The position numbers were made by a program, and so were the translations under genes. Positions 34,501-45,060 of a DNA stretch of 64,000 nucleotides are shown here, piece after piece. The DNA lies in the NCBI RefSeq assembly GCF_902825155.1, contig NZ_CADEAG010000008.1, positions 1 through 64,000 on the forward strand, given 5' to 3'. Source of the stretch: Bartonella taylorii 8TBB (lineage in GTDB: Bacteria; Pseudomonadota; Alphaproteobacteria; Rhizobiales; Rhizobiaceae). Each line of letters opens with the position of its first letter. Positions within the stretch are counted from its first letter, which is position 1. Below the pieces are notes generated by a model. The model saw only the letters and a program-made list of their open reading frames with translations, did no database searches and was not told the DNA's origin.

Positions 34501-34855
34501 TGGCACCCTCTCAGATGTTGATGGCTTTGACGTGAATATAGGAACCCCTCACCAATGGTTAGTTCGTGTTGGAGGTCGTTTAACACAAGATATCTCTAAA
34601 ACCAAAGAAGGAAGCGCTGTTTCCCTCTACGGTAAACTGAACGTCATTAGAGCTTTTGGTGATCAGGGGACAATACGGATTGGTGATACATTCCACCTCG
34701 ATCCCATGGGAGATGCAGTTGAAGGTGGACTTGGTGTGAATGCACAATTGTCTCAAAATATCGTGCTTCATGCTGATGTTAATTATCAACAAAAACTCCA
34801 AAAAGCCGGTGTATCTGGGATATATCTTTCTGGTGGAATGCGCTATCGCTTCTAA
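31568..34855 (+). pseudogene. Autotransporter 2, split by two poly(A) frameshifts
   Basis: The passenger frame (31620-33911) and barrel frame (33920-34855) together make one autotransporter of about 1,095 residues. At the 5' end an ATG at 31568 is followed by A8 (31574-31581). Removing one A would join it to a good signal peptide, read MYKKTLLSYAAITATILL. At 33882-33887 an A6 tract shifts the frame; one more A restores the link to 'RALAPQVANYLVMPN'. The passenger carries beta-helix repeats ('KVTMKRGTITTSG') and the barrel ends 'GGMRYRF'. It is either a pseudogene, a phase-variable gene in an OFF state, or affected by homopolymer sequencing errors. Confidence 0.85.
34051..34855 (+). repeat. 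805-bp beta-barrel repeat, copy A
   Basis: This segment matches 36950-37754 at a constant offset of 2899 bases. I noticed only four single-base differences by eye. It covers the barrel of autotransporter 2 to its stop codon and starts abruptly within the codons for TYGNKV/SYGNKV. Confidence 0.93.
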
Positions 34856-34867
34856 AATAAAGCAAAT

Positions 34868-34917
34868 AAAAGTGCACTATACACTTTAATATAAAGAAAG
34901 GTATATTGCACTTTTTT
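34868..34917 (+). terminator. Rho-independent terminator after autotransporter 2
   Basis: AAAAGTGCA pairs with TGCACTTTT around a long, partly paired loop and ends in six T residues, starting 13 bases after the stop. Confidence 0.7.
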
Positions 34918-35411
34918 CGATTTATAAAAATTGGAATTATTTTATTATAGTCTCTCTTTTTCTTTAAGAAAGAAAAAATATAAGATATTTCGATTTTTTC
35001 ATTTTATGTCTAAAATATAGAATACGTAATGCATATTTCCGCTCTTCTTTCTTGCGCAAAAGAATTAACTGAAAGCTTTTGGAGAGTATGGAGATATCTT
35101 TTTCCTTAACTGTATAAAACTTTCGTGACAACAAACTTTAGTTGATGAAGCATATTCCAAATACCCTGTTTCACAGGATTTTTGGGGTATAAACTTACTA
35201 AAGTAAGTTTTCTAGGACTTCATTTTCACTGATTTTACGAACCCTTTTAAAAAGTTTCCTGAGGCAATTTTCTCGTTTTAAAGAGTATTGCCTCAATAAT
35301 TCGTTTTGTTCTTTACAATAAAAAATATAATGATATAAACCCGCCACGGTACTTGCGCCATCAGGGGAATGAAGTAAGCATCAAAGGCATACCAATAATA
35401 AAGGCATATCT
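34918..35411. other. Spacer upstream of autotransporter 3
   Basis: About 490 bases of AT-rich sequence without a supported gene. AAAGG lies about 30 and AAAGG again about 10 bases before the ATG at 35412, the latter serving as ribosome binding site. Small inverted sequences near 35190 were not convincing as regulators. Confidence 0.5.
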
Positions 35412-37754
35412 ATGTGTAAGAAATCTATTTATAAGAAAAGTTTTTTGTTATGTACAATTGCTGGAACTTTGATTTTCTCTCATTTCCGTCCAACCTATGC
35501 AGATAAATCACCTACTGAAATGATTATGCTTCGTGCGGATAAGAGAGGAGAAGAAAAGACCTTTAGTAATGTTTTTGTCCGCAGTGGATTTTCTACAGCG
35601 GTTGCTGATGATGAAGCCTCTATTATTATTAAAAACTCGACACTGCGCTCAGATTCGGCTTTACTTTCTGCATGGACAAGTGGACGCATTTATGCCAAAG
35701 AAATTATCGGAAAAGCTGGCATCCGCGGTTTAGAAATTGCAAATGGTGCAATCCATGTTGAAGATTCCATCATAACCGTCTCTGAGCAACATAAAAGCTA
35801 TGGTATCTTTTTTAGTCACATCATAAGTTCCAATCTCAAAGAGGGTGAAGAAGTTATCAATAAGGCAACTCTTATCAATACAAAGCTTCTTGTGAGAGAT
35901 GGTATCGGTATTGTAGGCCCGTATTACTCAGGTGCCGTTGCTGAAGTTCACCTTAAAAATTCAGAGCTTCGTGCCGATATGTTATTAAAAAATAAAACCG
36001 AGACGGAGGATGCTAAGCCTGGTACTCTTAACTTAACTGCCGATAATTCAATTATAGAAGGAAGAGTAAAAGCTTTTCCCGAAAATACAACGGCTTTTAC
36101 TCTGAAAAATAACAGCAAATGGTACTTAAAGATTAGTAAATTTGAAATAGACAAGAAGGGCGAAGCTGAATTATATTATGTGGAGAAGCTCCCCGACACT
36201 AATCAAAAAGCGCTTTCTGTTGTTTCAGCACTGAATCTTAATGATAGCTCTATCGTGTTTAATGCCCCACATGCTCTGGTAAAGGGTCAGTATCAAACCC
36301 TCTATGTAGGACGAGCAACCGATGCGTCTGAACCAGAACAAAATAGGCTTTTCGATGTGGCAGCAGTCTACAATGTGACAGGTGATGCAAAGATTTATTT
36401 TAATACTGAATGGAGTGATGGTCTGGCCAAAGAGCAACAAAAGACGGACCGTCTCCTTGTTCATGGGAACGTATCAGGCACCACAACAATCCATTTCAAT
36501 AATCTTTCAAACAATGAGAAAGTAAAAGCTTTGGGTGAAGATTCCGTTCCCTCCAACATGCGTGGTCTCTCGCTCGTTCAAGTATCTGGAAAAGCAGAAG
36601 AGTCTGCTTTCAAGCTCGCAAATGGCTACATCACAATGAATGGGTTGCCCTATAAGTATACGCTGAATGCCTATGGACCAACATCAAGCCGTGGAAAAGC
36701 CAGTGCACAGCAAAACCTGTTGAGAGAAGGTGAGAATTTCTGGGATTTCCGTTTGCAAAGTGCTACTCTCGATGGTGAAGAAAAGATCAAAGCTCTCGTG
36801 CCTCAAGTGGGGAGTTATTTGGTAATGTCTCAAGCTTTATTCTCCGCTGGACTTTCTGACGTCAATAATCAAAATACTTTGCTAGACACGATGCAAACAA
36901 AAGCCCTTGAAACAAAGGATAATAAAAACAAAGGGATCTTTGTATCTACCTATGGTAACAAGGTCACATTATCTTCCAGCCGTAGCCCACTACAATATGG
37001 CTATAGCGCTGATGTAAATTATGCTGCCTTACAAGCAGGTGTTATATTAGCAGTGCTAGAAGACAAAAGCCTCACTACAGAGTTTGGTCTTTTGGGCACA
37101 TACGGGAAACTAGCTTTTACTCCAAAAGATATGGAAGACTCTGACAAGAGTACACTGGATAAATGGTCACTCACTGCATATGGTAGCGTTCATCATAACA
37201 ATGGCATATATGTCAATACATTCTTCTCCTATGGAGCTCTGAAGGGAAATATCACCACAAACCCCAGAGGAAATACTGCAAAATTGGATGATACGAATAC
37301 ATTGAGTGTATCGGCCATCATCGGAAAAAAGCTCATAACCAGCGCTAAAGGATTAGTCTTGGAACCACAAGCACAGCTCATCTATCAACGTCTCATGCTT
37401 GGCACCCTCTCAGATGTTGATGGCTTTGACGTGAATATAGGAACCCCTCACCAATGGTTAGTTCGTGTTGGAGGTCGTTTAACACAAGATATCTCTAAAA
37501 CCAAAGAAGGAAGCGCTGTTTCCCTCTACGGTAAACTGAACGTCATTAGAGCTTTTGGTGATCAGGGGACAATACGGATTGGTGATACATTCCACCTCGA
37601 TCCCATGGGAGATGCAGTTGAAGGTGGACTTGGTGTGAATGCACAATTGTCTCAAAATATCGTGCTTCATGCTGATGTTAATTATCAACAAAAACTCCAA
37701 AAAGCCGGTGTATCTGGGATATATCTTTCTGGTGGAATGCGCTATCGCTTCTAA
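35412..37754 (+). CDS. Autotransporter 3, 780 residues
   Basis: This intact autotransporter has a signal peptide ending about residue 30 ('FSHFRPTYA'), a short passenger of about 150 residues without long repeats, a stem region with 'LNLTADNSIIEGR', 'ALNLNDSSIVF' and 'GDAKIYFNTEWSDG', and a C-terminal barrel ending 'GGMRYRF'. The stem is shared with the other three members. The barrel is almost identical to that of autotransporter 2. The passenger is much shorter than in autotransporter 1, so surface exposure would differ. Confidence 0.92.
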   Translation: MCKKSIYKKSFLLCTIAGTLIFSHFRPTYADKSPTEMIMLRADKRGEEKTFSNVFVRSGFSTAVADDEASIIIKNSTLRSDSALLSAWTSGRIYAKEIIGKAGIRGLEIANGAIHVEDSIITVSEQHKSYGIFFSHIISSNLKEGEEVINKATLINTKLLVRDGIGIVGPYYSGAVAEVHLKNSELRADMLLKNKTETEDAKPGTLNLTADNSIIEGRVKAFPENTTAFTLKNNSKWYLKISKFEIDKKGEAELYYVEKLPDTNQKALSVVSALNLNDSSIVFNAPHALVKGQYQTLYVGRATDASEPEQNRLFDVAAVYNVTGDAKIYFNTEWSDGLAKEQQKTDRLLVHGNVSGTTTIHFNNLSNNEKVKALGEDSVPSNMRGLSLVQVSGKAEESAFKLANGYITMNGLPYKYTLNAYGPTSSRGKASAQQNLLREGENFWDFRLQSATLDGEEKIKALVPQVGSYLVMSQALFSAGLSDVNNQNTLLDTMQTKALETKDNKNKGIFVSTYGNKVTLSSSRSPLQYGYSADVNYAALQAGVILAVLEDKSLTTEFGLLGTYGKLAFTPKDMEDSDKSTLDKWSLTAYGSVHHNNGIYVNTFFSYGALKGNITTNPRGNTAKLDDTNTLSVSAIIGKKLITSAKGLVLEPQAQLIYQRLMLGTLSDVDGFDVNIGTPHQWLVRVGGRLTQDISKTKEGSAVSLYGKLNVIRAFGDQGTIRIGDTFHLDPMGDAVEGGLGVNAQLSQNIVLHADVNYQQKLQKAGVSGIYLSGGMRYRF
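36950..37754 (+). repeat. 805-bp beta-barrel repeat, copy B
   Basis: Partner of 34051-34855. The identity stops sharply at the 5' side within a conserved Tyr-Gly codon pair and at the 3' side at the stop codon, as expected from gene conversion between paralogues. Confidence 0.93.
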
Positions 37755-37795
37755 AAATCTTTTATTCACATCTTGAAATATAATCAGCACCATAT

Positions 37796-37826
37796 ATGTT
37801 TCTTTTGTGGTTTACAAAAGAAACAT
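37796..37826 (+). terminator. Stem-loop after autotransporter 3
   Basis: A perfect 13-base-pair stem (ATGTTTCTTTTGT and complement) with a five-base loop lies 41 bases after the stop. No T run follows, so its terminator function is uncertain. Confidence 0.5.
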
Positions 37827-37892
37827 AATGGTCTAAATAGTTTTTATTTTTATTAGAGAGAGGGGGGAGCAAATATTTAGGGATATATCTAC

Positions 37893-40550
37893 ATGAATAA
37901 ACGCTTCTTACTATGCACAGTTTCTGGAATTCTGTTTTGCTCTTATTCCAGTTGGTCTTATGCCTCTCCAGAAGTAGCTGCTGTAGTGCCAAATGTTCCG
38001 TCTGCACAACCTACACACGGTGCCACAGAGGTTAAGCTTACGAATCTCCCAGAAAAAGCGCCTGAGAGCTCGGCATCTAAAACAGAAGGAAACGGTAACT
38101 CTAGAAAACCTTCAGCTCCTGACGCTTCTTCTCCAGCTCCTACCACACAAGATATCCCTCCTAGACTTTCTGAATCCCCACAGTCAGCGCCTGTACAACC
38201 AGCACTAAATGTATTACAAACGCTTTTAAGGCCTAGTTCTGCAGAATCCGCAGATAAAGGACTATCACTGGAACAGCTAGGGCCTATACAACCTGTAAAA
38301 TCAATACGAGTTGAGGAAGAGCAACCTACAATTGAGTCTGAGAAAGGGAGTACTGTAACGCGGCATGATATTAGAATGCACAACAAAGTTGTTATCGCAA
38401 ATGCACAAAATAAAAATTCGATAGTTAAATTGATTAGAGGAACAGCTTCATCAGATTTTATAGGATTGGCTGTGGCAGAGAATGGAAGTATTGAGGCAAC
38501 AAATGTTACTGTGGCGGCGTCAATAGCTGGTTTGACGATCAAAAATGGTACAGTTCGCCTGAAAGATTCAACTGTAATTGTTACCAGTGATGCTTTAGCT
38601 CATGGTATTGTTGTTAGAGATGCATACGATACTTCAAGTACTGAAGGAGGAGATGATCCTGCTTCTCCGGAAGTTAATTCCAGTAATATAATGCTAGAAA
38701 ATACAAAACTCCTCGTTGAACATGGCGTAGGTATTGATGTTTACAGATCACATCCAAATACACGCGTTAGCCTTAGAAATTCAGAAGTCCGTGCTGATGT
38801 TTTATTGAAAAGTACAAAAGAAGAAGATGCTCCCGCAAACACCTTTATGTTAACGGCAGATCATTCTTTTTTGGAAGGGCGAGTAAGAACATTAGAAGGA
38901 AACAGAACAGTTTTTGATCTAAGGAATGGTACAAAATGGTTTTTAAAGGCGAATAAGAATATTTTGAATAATGATATAGATTCGCCTGTCTATGAGCAGC
39001 TTGGTGTGGATCAAAAATCATATTCTAATCTTTCTACATTAAAACTCGCAAACAGCATGGTTGTGTTTGATAAGCCAGCGGCGGGGCATTACCAAACTTT
39101 GTTTATAGGATCTGACCTACAACAAGAAAACAGAACTCCCGATGCACCAGCGGTTTATAGTGCAACAGGGACTACAGAGATTCATTTAAACTCTAAATGG
39201 AGCAGTCATTCTCCAGTAACTGAGCAAGAAACCGATCGCCTTGTGATCAATGGTGACGTATTAGGAAGTACGGTAGTCCACATCAATCTTCTAAAAAAGA
39301 ATAAAAAAATAACCGATAGCGATTCTGTTTGGGAAGAACGCATGGCTTCACTTCCTTTAGAAACCCATGGAATTTCAGTCATTCAAGTTTCTGGGAAAGC
39401 GGACAAGAATTCCTTCAAGTTAGCGGGAAACTATATGACGATGGGGGGATTACCTTATAAATACGTACTGACTGCCTATGCACCGGGTACATCTCATGCT
39501 AACCAGAATCTTTTTGGTAAGAATAGCCGTGATTTCTGGGATTTCCGTCTGCAAAATGCCTACATTGACAAAGATAGAAAAATTAGAGCACTTTTACCAC
39601 AGGTAGCAAACTATTTGGTCATGCCCAATTCTCTGTTCTCTACCGGATACGCTGATGTGAGCAATCAAAACGTACTGCTAGACAATATACAAGCAACAAT
39701 GTTTGGAACAGAGAATAATAAAAAGAAAGGCATCTTCTTGTCATCCTATGGCGAGAGAGTTACCCTGTCTTCCAATCGTGACCCACTGGGTTATGGCTAC
39801 GGTGCTGATGTGAACTATAATGCTTTACAAATAGGTGTTGTGTTAGGTGCATTGGAAGGTAAAGATATCAATACATATTTCGGGATTTTAGGCACATACG
39901 GAAAACTCGCTTTTACTCCAAAGGGTATGGAAGATTCTGAAAAGACAACGTTCGATAAATGGTCATTTACAATCTATAATGGTATTCAGCATAGCAGTGG
40001 TATATATATAAATACACTTCTCTCCTATGGTACTCTGAAAGGTGATATTACCACAGCTCTCATTGGTAATGTCGCAAAATTAGATGGTACTGGAGCATTA
40101 AGTGTATCTGCTACTGTTGGTAAAAAATTAGCAACTGCTACAAAGGGGCTAACGTTTGAGCCACAAGCACAATTCATTTATCAGAATCTCATGTTTGATG
40201 TTATTTCGGATGCCAACAATCTTGAAGTTGATATGGGCAATTCGCGTCAATGGTTGATACGGATGGGTGGGCGTTTAACACAAACTCTCAATACCGTAAA
40301 AGAAGGCAATGCTCTTTCCTTCTACGGTAAACTGAACGTCATTAGAGCTTTTGGTGATGATGGAACGATAAAAATTGCCGATACATTTTATCTTGATTCT
40401 ACCGGAGCTTCAATTGAAGGGGGCGTTGGTGTTAATGCCTACCTCTCTCGAAATATCGCACTCCACGGCGATATTAGCTATAGGCAGAAACTTCAAAAAG
40501 CTGGTGTATCTGGAACCAGTTTTTCTGGTGGAATACGTTACCATTTTTAA
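37893..40550 (+). CDS. Autotransporter 4, 885 residues
   Basis: This intact member has a signal peptide ending about residue 25 ('SYSSWSYA'), a Pro/Ser/Ala-rich low-complexity segment (residues 27-115, 'SPAPTTQDIPPRLSESPQSA'), a short beta-helix passenger, the shared stem ('SATGTTEIHLNSKWS'), and a barrel ending 'GGIRYHF'. The proline-rich segment is not in the other three and may act as a flexible spacer at the cell surface. The barrel differs from those of members 2 and 3 except for a short tract around 'FYGKLNVIRAFGD', identical at DNA level for a stretch. Confidence 0.92.
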   Translation: MNKRFLLCTVSGILFCSYSSWSYASPEVAAVVPNVPSAQPTHGATEVKLTNLPEKAPESSASKTEGNGNSRKPSAPDASSPAPTTQDIPPRLSESPQSAPVQPALNVLQTLLRPSSAESADKGLSLEQLGPIQPVKSIRVEEEQPTIESEKGSTVTRHDIRMHNKVVIANAQNKNSIVKLIRGTASSDFIGLAVAENGSIEATNVTVAASIAGLTIKNGTVRLKDSTVIVTSDALAHGIVVRDAYDTSSTEGGDDPASPEVNSSNIMLENTKLLVEHGVGIDVYRSHPNTRVSLRNSEVRADVLLKSTKEEDAPANTFMLTADHSFLEGRVRTLEGNRTVFDLRNGTKWFLKANKNILNNDIDSPVYEQLGVDQKSYSNLSTLKLANSMVVFDKPAAGHYQTLFIGSDLQQENRTPDAPAVYSATGTTEIHLNSKWSSHSPVTEQETDRLVINGDVLGSTVVHINLLKKNKKITDSDSVWEERMASLPLETHGISVIQVSGKADKNSFKLAGNYMTMGGLPYKYVLTAYAPGTSHANQNLFGKNSRDFWDFRLQNAYIDKDRKIRALLPQVANYLVMPNSLFSTGYADVSNQNVLLDNIQATMFGTENNKKKGIFLSSYGERVTLSSNRDPLGYGYGADVNYNALQIGVVLGALEGKDINTYFGILGTYGKLAFTPKGMEDSEKTTFDKWSFTIYNGIQHSSGIYINTLLSYGTLKGDITTALIGNVAKLDGTGALSVSATVGKKLATATKGLTFEPQAQFIYQNLMFDVISDANNLEVDMGNSRQWLIRMGGRLTQTLNTVKEGNALSFYGKLNVIRAFGDDGTIKIADTFYLDSTGASIEGGVGVNAYLSRNIALHGDISYRQKLQKAGVSGTSFSGGIRYHF

Positions 40551-40570
40551 GAAAAGAACCAATGTTCATT

Positions 40571-40604
40571 TTAACAAAAGGCAGTACATGCTGCCTTTTG
40601 TTAA
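40571..40604 (+). terminator. Rho-independent terminator after autotransporter 4
   Basis: A 14-base-pair stem (TTAACAAAAGGCAG and complement) with a six-base loop lies 20 bases after the stop. The core AAAAGGCAG/CTGCCTTTT is shared with the terminator of autotransporter 1. Confidence 0.85.
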
Positions 40605-40858
40605 TGGGGTCTGCTATTTCTCAAAAAAAGTCTTATAAAAGATCATCTGATATCAGGGCAAAAATACTTTCCAATCAACGAAATAGAAATACACACACCT
40701 CCCTCTCTCAAAAATCATCCACTTTTATAGTAAAGAGCGGATTTTTTTGTGAGGAGCATTAAAATTTCATAAATTATCAAGCCAAATATTAAAGACTCGA
40801 AACAGATTAAAAAGCGCATAGCCGCTAGATAAATCCATACGTTACGCAAATTATTTTA

Positions 40859-41281
40859 TCACTTAACTGGATCACCAATTCCATCTGCTTCTTTTGTACG
40901 AGCAGTTATCTGCATAACTTGCGAAAGATCATTGACTGCATCTAAATGTATTTGAAGCAATTCGCTATTACGATGTAATTTTTCTTGTAAATCCGATAAC
41001 AAACTCTCAACCTCATTTTCAATATCTTCATTCATATAGCGTTTCATATCACTTATAGATTTATTCAGGTCACGTAAGCCACGTATTTTACATAAATTTA
41101 TTTCTTCATAATCTGGAACACCACTGCTTTCTAGCATATTGCTTTCATAATCGACCACTTGTGCCAACCCTTTAACAGCTGCAACAAACTTTGTCATTGC
41201 CCAATCACGATCAATAAGAGTGTTATCAAAGACTTTTGCTTTTGATGCAAAACTATCATCACCATATTGTATTACAGACAT
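40859..41281 (-). CDS. Helical protein resembling alphaproteobacterial FlgN-like flagellar proteins
   Basis: This 140-residue helical protein starts at 41281 (GGGGAAG upstream; the frame continues further but without support). The arrangement 'MTKFVAAVKGLAQVVDYESNML', 'EEINLCKIRGLRDLNKSISDM' and 'NSELLQIHLDAVNDLSQVM' resembles the small FlgN-like chaperone-type protein in flagellar clusters of Rhizobiales. No other flagellar gene is in the window. If correct, it would be a survivor of lost flagella or a gene moved from that cluster. The resemblance is from memory of patterns and unverified. Confidence 0.45.
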   Translation of the reverse strand: MSVIQYGDDSFASKAKVFDNTLIDRDWAMTKFVAAVKGLAQVVDYESNMLESSGVPDYEEINLCKIRGLRDLNKSISDMKRYMNEDIENEVESLLSDLQEKLHRNSELLQIHLDAVNDLSQVMQITARTKEADGIGDPVK

Positions 41282-41407
41282 TTTTACTTCCCCTTCAACA
41301 GTATTGTTCAATCTTGCTCTCAAATAAGGGAGATTAAACAGCTTCCCTTCAATGCCGGTACACTCAATTGAATTTATTATGTGAATATTACTCCAATAAC
41401 AGCACAA

Positions 41408-42472
41408 TAATCCTCAAAGCGTATACCTGTTCGACTTTCAACGCATCAAATGAAACATCTTTCTTTTGCTTTGCTCCCAAACTCCCAATTGGCGCGATAC
41501 CAATTTTCTAAAACGCTACAAATCCTCAAAACTCTACCAGTAGATATCAGAAACCTTCAAATTTATTCTGCCTATCTTGGAAAAAATGACAACGCACTGA
41601 CACCAACCATATGCCACCAAAAATTTAGTGCATATAAAGAGTTAAACTCTTTAAAGATTTCAGCATTTCAATCTCCTCAGCCTTCAGCTTCACTACACAC
41701 CTGACATTCTGTATGCCTTTTGGCACTTCGCAGAATCAGCTTGCATCCATTCAGAAAGATCCACCCTTTTTACTTGCTCTACTACTCACACGCACAGCAT
41801 CTTACACACACAACAAAAGAACTTTCTGAACATAGCCACGCGACAATATCAAAAAGATAACTCAGAATAATCAATGATTGCCTTTTTTTAATTATCATTC
41901 GCTTTTCTTTGCAACGAACGACTATATAGGATTTTAGAAACCCTTTCAAGAGTTCATAAAAAAACGCACAGCCCCAATAATCTTCTCGCAGATTATTCTA
42001 CTCCACAATGTACAGTTCTCTATTAATATCGCTTCTGTATGCCCACTCTATACGTAAAAGAAAAAATCACAGGAACAGTAATTTACTCTGTAAAAACAAA
42101 GCTTCTACTGCGAACCCTCTATTCCCAACACTCAGGATGAGGCTATACTGTTGCTCTTCTCCTTTAATAACCATATTGGATACTTTTTCATAAAGCAGTT
42201 TTAGCGAATTTTGTTATGGTATAAAATTAAACAGATAATTTGTATAAAAAGAGTTTTTTGCCATACAATACCTGTACAAAAAATAAAGAAATATAACAAA
42301 TCTTCACTTTTTTCATGCTGCATAAGGCTAAAATGCCTCTTATCCTCACAATCTCTCATCCTTATAAAAAAGGATTTTAAGCTTGCCGCATACATTGTAT
42401 CAGCATATATTATGGACTATAGTATACTGTTATTCATAAAATTGATACTACAAAGAACAAAAAGAGGTTCTT
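41408..42472. other. Spacer without recognised genes
   Basis: About 1.06 kb with short frames of no recognisable family, low complexity and no convincing ribosome binding sites. It may hold decayed sequence. Nothing specific is claimed. Confidence 0.5.
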
Positions 42473-42571
42473 ATGTCTGACACAATAAAAACCGCTATGC
42501 TTTATTCAACATTGATTGTCACCATCAATGCTTTTGTCATTGTTTTAGCTCTCGTAATAGAAACGCATTAG
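42473..42571 (+). CDS. Possible 32-residue single-span membrane peptide
   Basis: An ATG with AGAGG seven bases upstream opens a 32-codon frame. Residues 9-28 form one membrane segment ('LYSTLIVTINAFVIVLALVI'). It is isolated, with no operon partner. Its composition suits a small membrane peptide, but a frame of this size can occur by chance. Confidence 0.35.
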   Translation: MSDTIKTAMLYSTLIVTINAFVIVLALVIETH

Positions 42572-43099
42572 CAATGCTCTCTTAGCTTTTTCAGGATCTG
42601 TGCAAACGAACGCCCTAGAATCTCATAAAATCCCCAAACTCTCATAAAATCAAAGAAAGATTTTAAGGCAGAGATAAATCACAGGCAAATTTCAACCGTC
42701 ACTTACAACTATTTTCGTGTTAATCTTTGATTTTTTTTATATATATATTTTTAACAATCAAGCTTAATATTTTCATTCTACCTTAAAACATAATATTCCT
42801 CAGAATGACTTTTTCATTTTTTCCCTATTAAAAAACAGAAAACAACAACCCCTAAAACTCATTGGCTTTTGGTGAGATAGAGAAATGTAGTACAGCTTGT
42901 GCTCATATTATTTCAGACGCAAAACTATTGTCTTTCATAAGAACTGCCTCTTGCATCTAAAAAAGAGAAAACCTCCAAAAAGAATAGGAGGTTTCTCATT
43001 TTCTGAAATCTATGTATTTGATGTGCAAGAAAAAATGCACTCTTTCTTGTTCTTGAAAAAAAGCTATTATAAATATTTTTATATTTAATTATTGTCTTG
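42572..43099. other. Spacer without recognised genes
   Basis: AT-rich sequence of 530 bases. An inverted repeat around 42957-42995 (AACCTCC...GGAGGTT) followed by T-rich sequence resembles a terminator on either strand. No gene is supported. Confidence 0.4.
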
Positions 43100-43375
43100 T
43101 TACTTCTCAGTTTCATCCCTCTTTTTGGTATTTTCACGAAGTTCCTTTGCAAGGTTTCTATAATGCTCTTGATAAAGTTCCATATCGGCTTGTACAAAAT
43201 TTTGACAATTTTTGGATGTCTCTAGAGAAGATGGCCCCATCTTCTCGCATTTATCTTTCACCTCCGCGAGCAATTTTTTATCTTTCTTCAATTCTTCCAC
43301 GCTATAGGTTTTTTCGCAACCAGCAACGACAAGTCCAATATAAAGAAGCAATGCTGTTATAATAAATTTATTCAT
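43100..43375 (-). CDS. EexN-family lipoprotein, orphan copy
   Basis: This 91-residue protein has a lipoprotein signal with lipobox VAGC, then 'EKTYSVEELKKDKKLLAEVKDKCE', the EexN-type core with conserved Tyr-Ser-Val, Lys-Asp-Lys and Cys. It is clearly paralogous to the three lipoproteins at 54.2-55.5 kb in the secretion operon. The leader before the start (AGAAGGGGAATT) is nearly the same as before the third of these. EexN-type proteins are linked to entry exclusion in conjugation systems. It lies 7 kb away on the opposite strand, pointing to a transposed or left-behind copy. Confidence 0.8.
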   Translation of the reverse strand: MNKFIITALLLYIGLVVAGCEKTYSVEELKKDKKLLAEVKDKCEKMGPSSLETSKNCQNFVQADMELYQEHYRNLAKELRENTKKRDETEK

Positions 43376-45060
43376 GATTAAATTCCCCTTCTGTCCTTCA
43401 ATTTAATAATAACCCTTGTTTTTCACGTGATCTTTGTATCGCGCTTAAAACACTTTATTTTGATGAATATTTACAGCATCAACACAAACATGTTGAAGCA
43501 TGATAGTAACTTGCGTTTGTAACATTACCCGCACAGCTGCTCATTGTGTTTGAAGGTTTTGAAATTCAGCAACACTTTTGCATTTTATAAGAAGCTTTTT
43601 AATTGCTTCTTTTCTTTCATAAACCACTCCGTAATGAGATATGAAGCAACACGTATAGTAATTATAAGCATTTGTAATGCCTGTAATCATTGCAATTTGC
43701 CAGTAAGCAAAAACAACATAGATTCAATGAACGAATTGCACTCTCATCATTCTTAAATCACCAGAAAAGTGAAGAAAGCTTTGATACAATTGCTGTGCGT
43801 TTAAAACAATGCCAATAGAAATACTCAAAAAAACAACCCTTTACATCCCAACAAAACAAAAATTGAGATAACCCTCTTGAGAACTACCACAATTACATCA
43901 AAGACTGTGAGAGCATAAAACAGCACAAAGGAAAGAAGCAATACCAATAGATATGATAAAGGATTTCTTTTACGTACTTGCAAGAGAGTAAGTTTTATAA
44001 AGCACCAATATCAGTAAACGCATTATTTATTTTTGTCCCCCCTCTCAACATGAGTATAATTTAATAAAACAAAAAAATGTATAGCTAAAAAAATAATTAG
44101 CGCTACTATCAAGTTACAATATCTGCTTTTTTATAATAAAATAAGCAAGAAAAAATTCACATTTAAAAACAATATCAACACAATTTTATGAAAGAAATCT
44201 GCCTATTTATTCAGATGCTATACAAGGAGCAATCGATATTACGTTTAGGCAAATCCGTGTCATGAAAGTGATTTATTATACGCAAATGTTTTGTTGATGA
44301 AATTTATCTTGTACACTTGCAACTTGCAGAAAACATTAATCTTAGCAAAAAAACATACCCTTTTCCCTCACCAGCAGAAATAAAATAGCAAATGTTTTGT
44401 ACCCTCTTCGCTCCAAAAGAAGAAGCTTCCTCCTCTCTTCACCAATTTGTAATCAGATTGCCTTCGCTCGAGTACGTTCCACTTACTGCCCCTTTAAAAG
44501 TGATTTACTTCTAAACGCACTTAATTCACTTCTAAACTCTCTGGGCGAATCCTACCCTAAATATTTTCAACTTTACACTTCCATACTTGCTTAATACAAA
44601 AAACTGAAATTAGGCAGAGAAGACATTGCTTTTAATATGCATGAATGCGCCACCTATCAACGTCCTAAAAGACAATGTTGTACGGCATTTCCGGTAAAAT
44701 TACGGACGAGCTTTAGACAAATTAAATCGGATATACGCACCTTTATTTATTTGAATGCCACAATTGCCTTCTTTTCATTATCACGAGAATATATCGCACA
44801 ACAATGTCCACTGCGCATTTACACAACCCAATATTTACCTTCTCACGATAATAGGATTATACGATGGTTCCTATCCAATCCAAAAACAACAAGCCAATAC
44901 AAGATTTACTGAATTCAGCTTTTTAAAAAGATGCAAACAAACAAAGCAAATCCGGCACACTGCACAATCATAATATATCCCACCAGAGTTTTATATTTAT
45001 GACCTCTGCTTCCTAGGAGAATAATCAAGTCAATAAAAACTTATTATCGTATATCATTTT
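43376..45060. other. 1.7-kb spacer without recognised genes
   Basis: Several 60-90 codon frames occur (for example at 43544-43756 and 44637-44912), but none has a recognisable motif, a clear ribosome binding site or biased codon use. The region is probably decayed sequence between the orphan lipoprotein and the partition genes. Confidence 0.5.

Noticed and set aside
43544..44973. Short frames of 60-90 codons in the spacer upstream of the partition genes
   Set aside because: No recognisable motif, no ribosome binding site and a composition like random AT-rich DNA.
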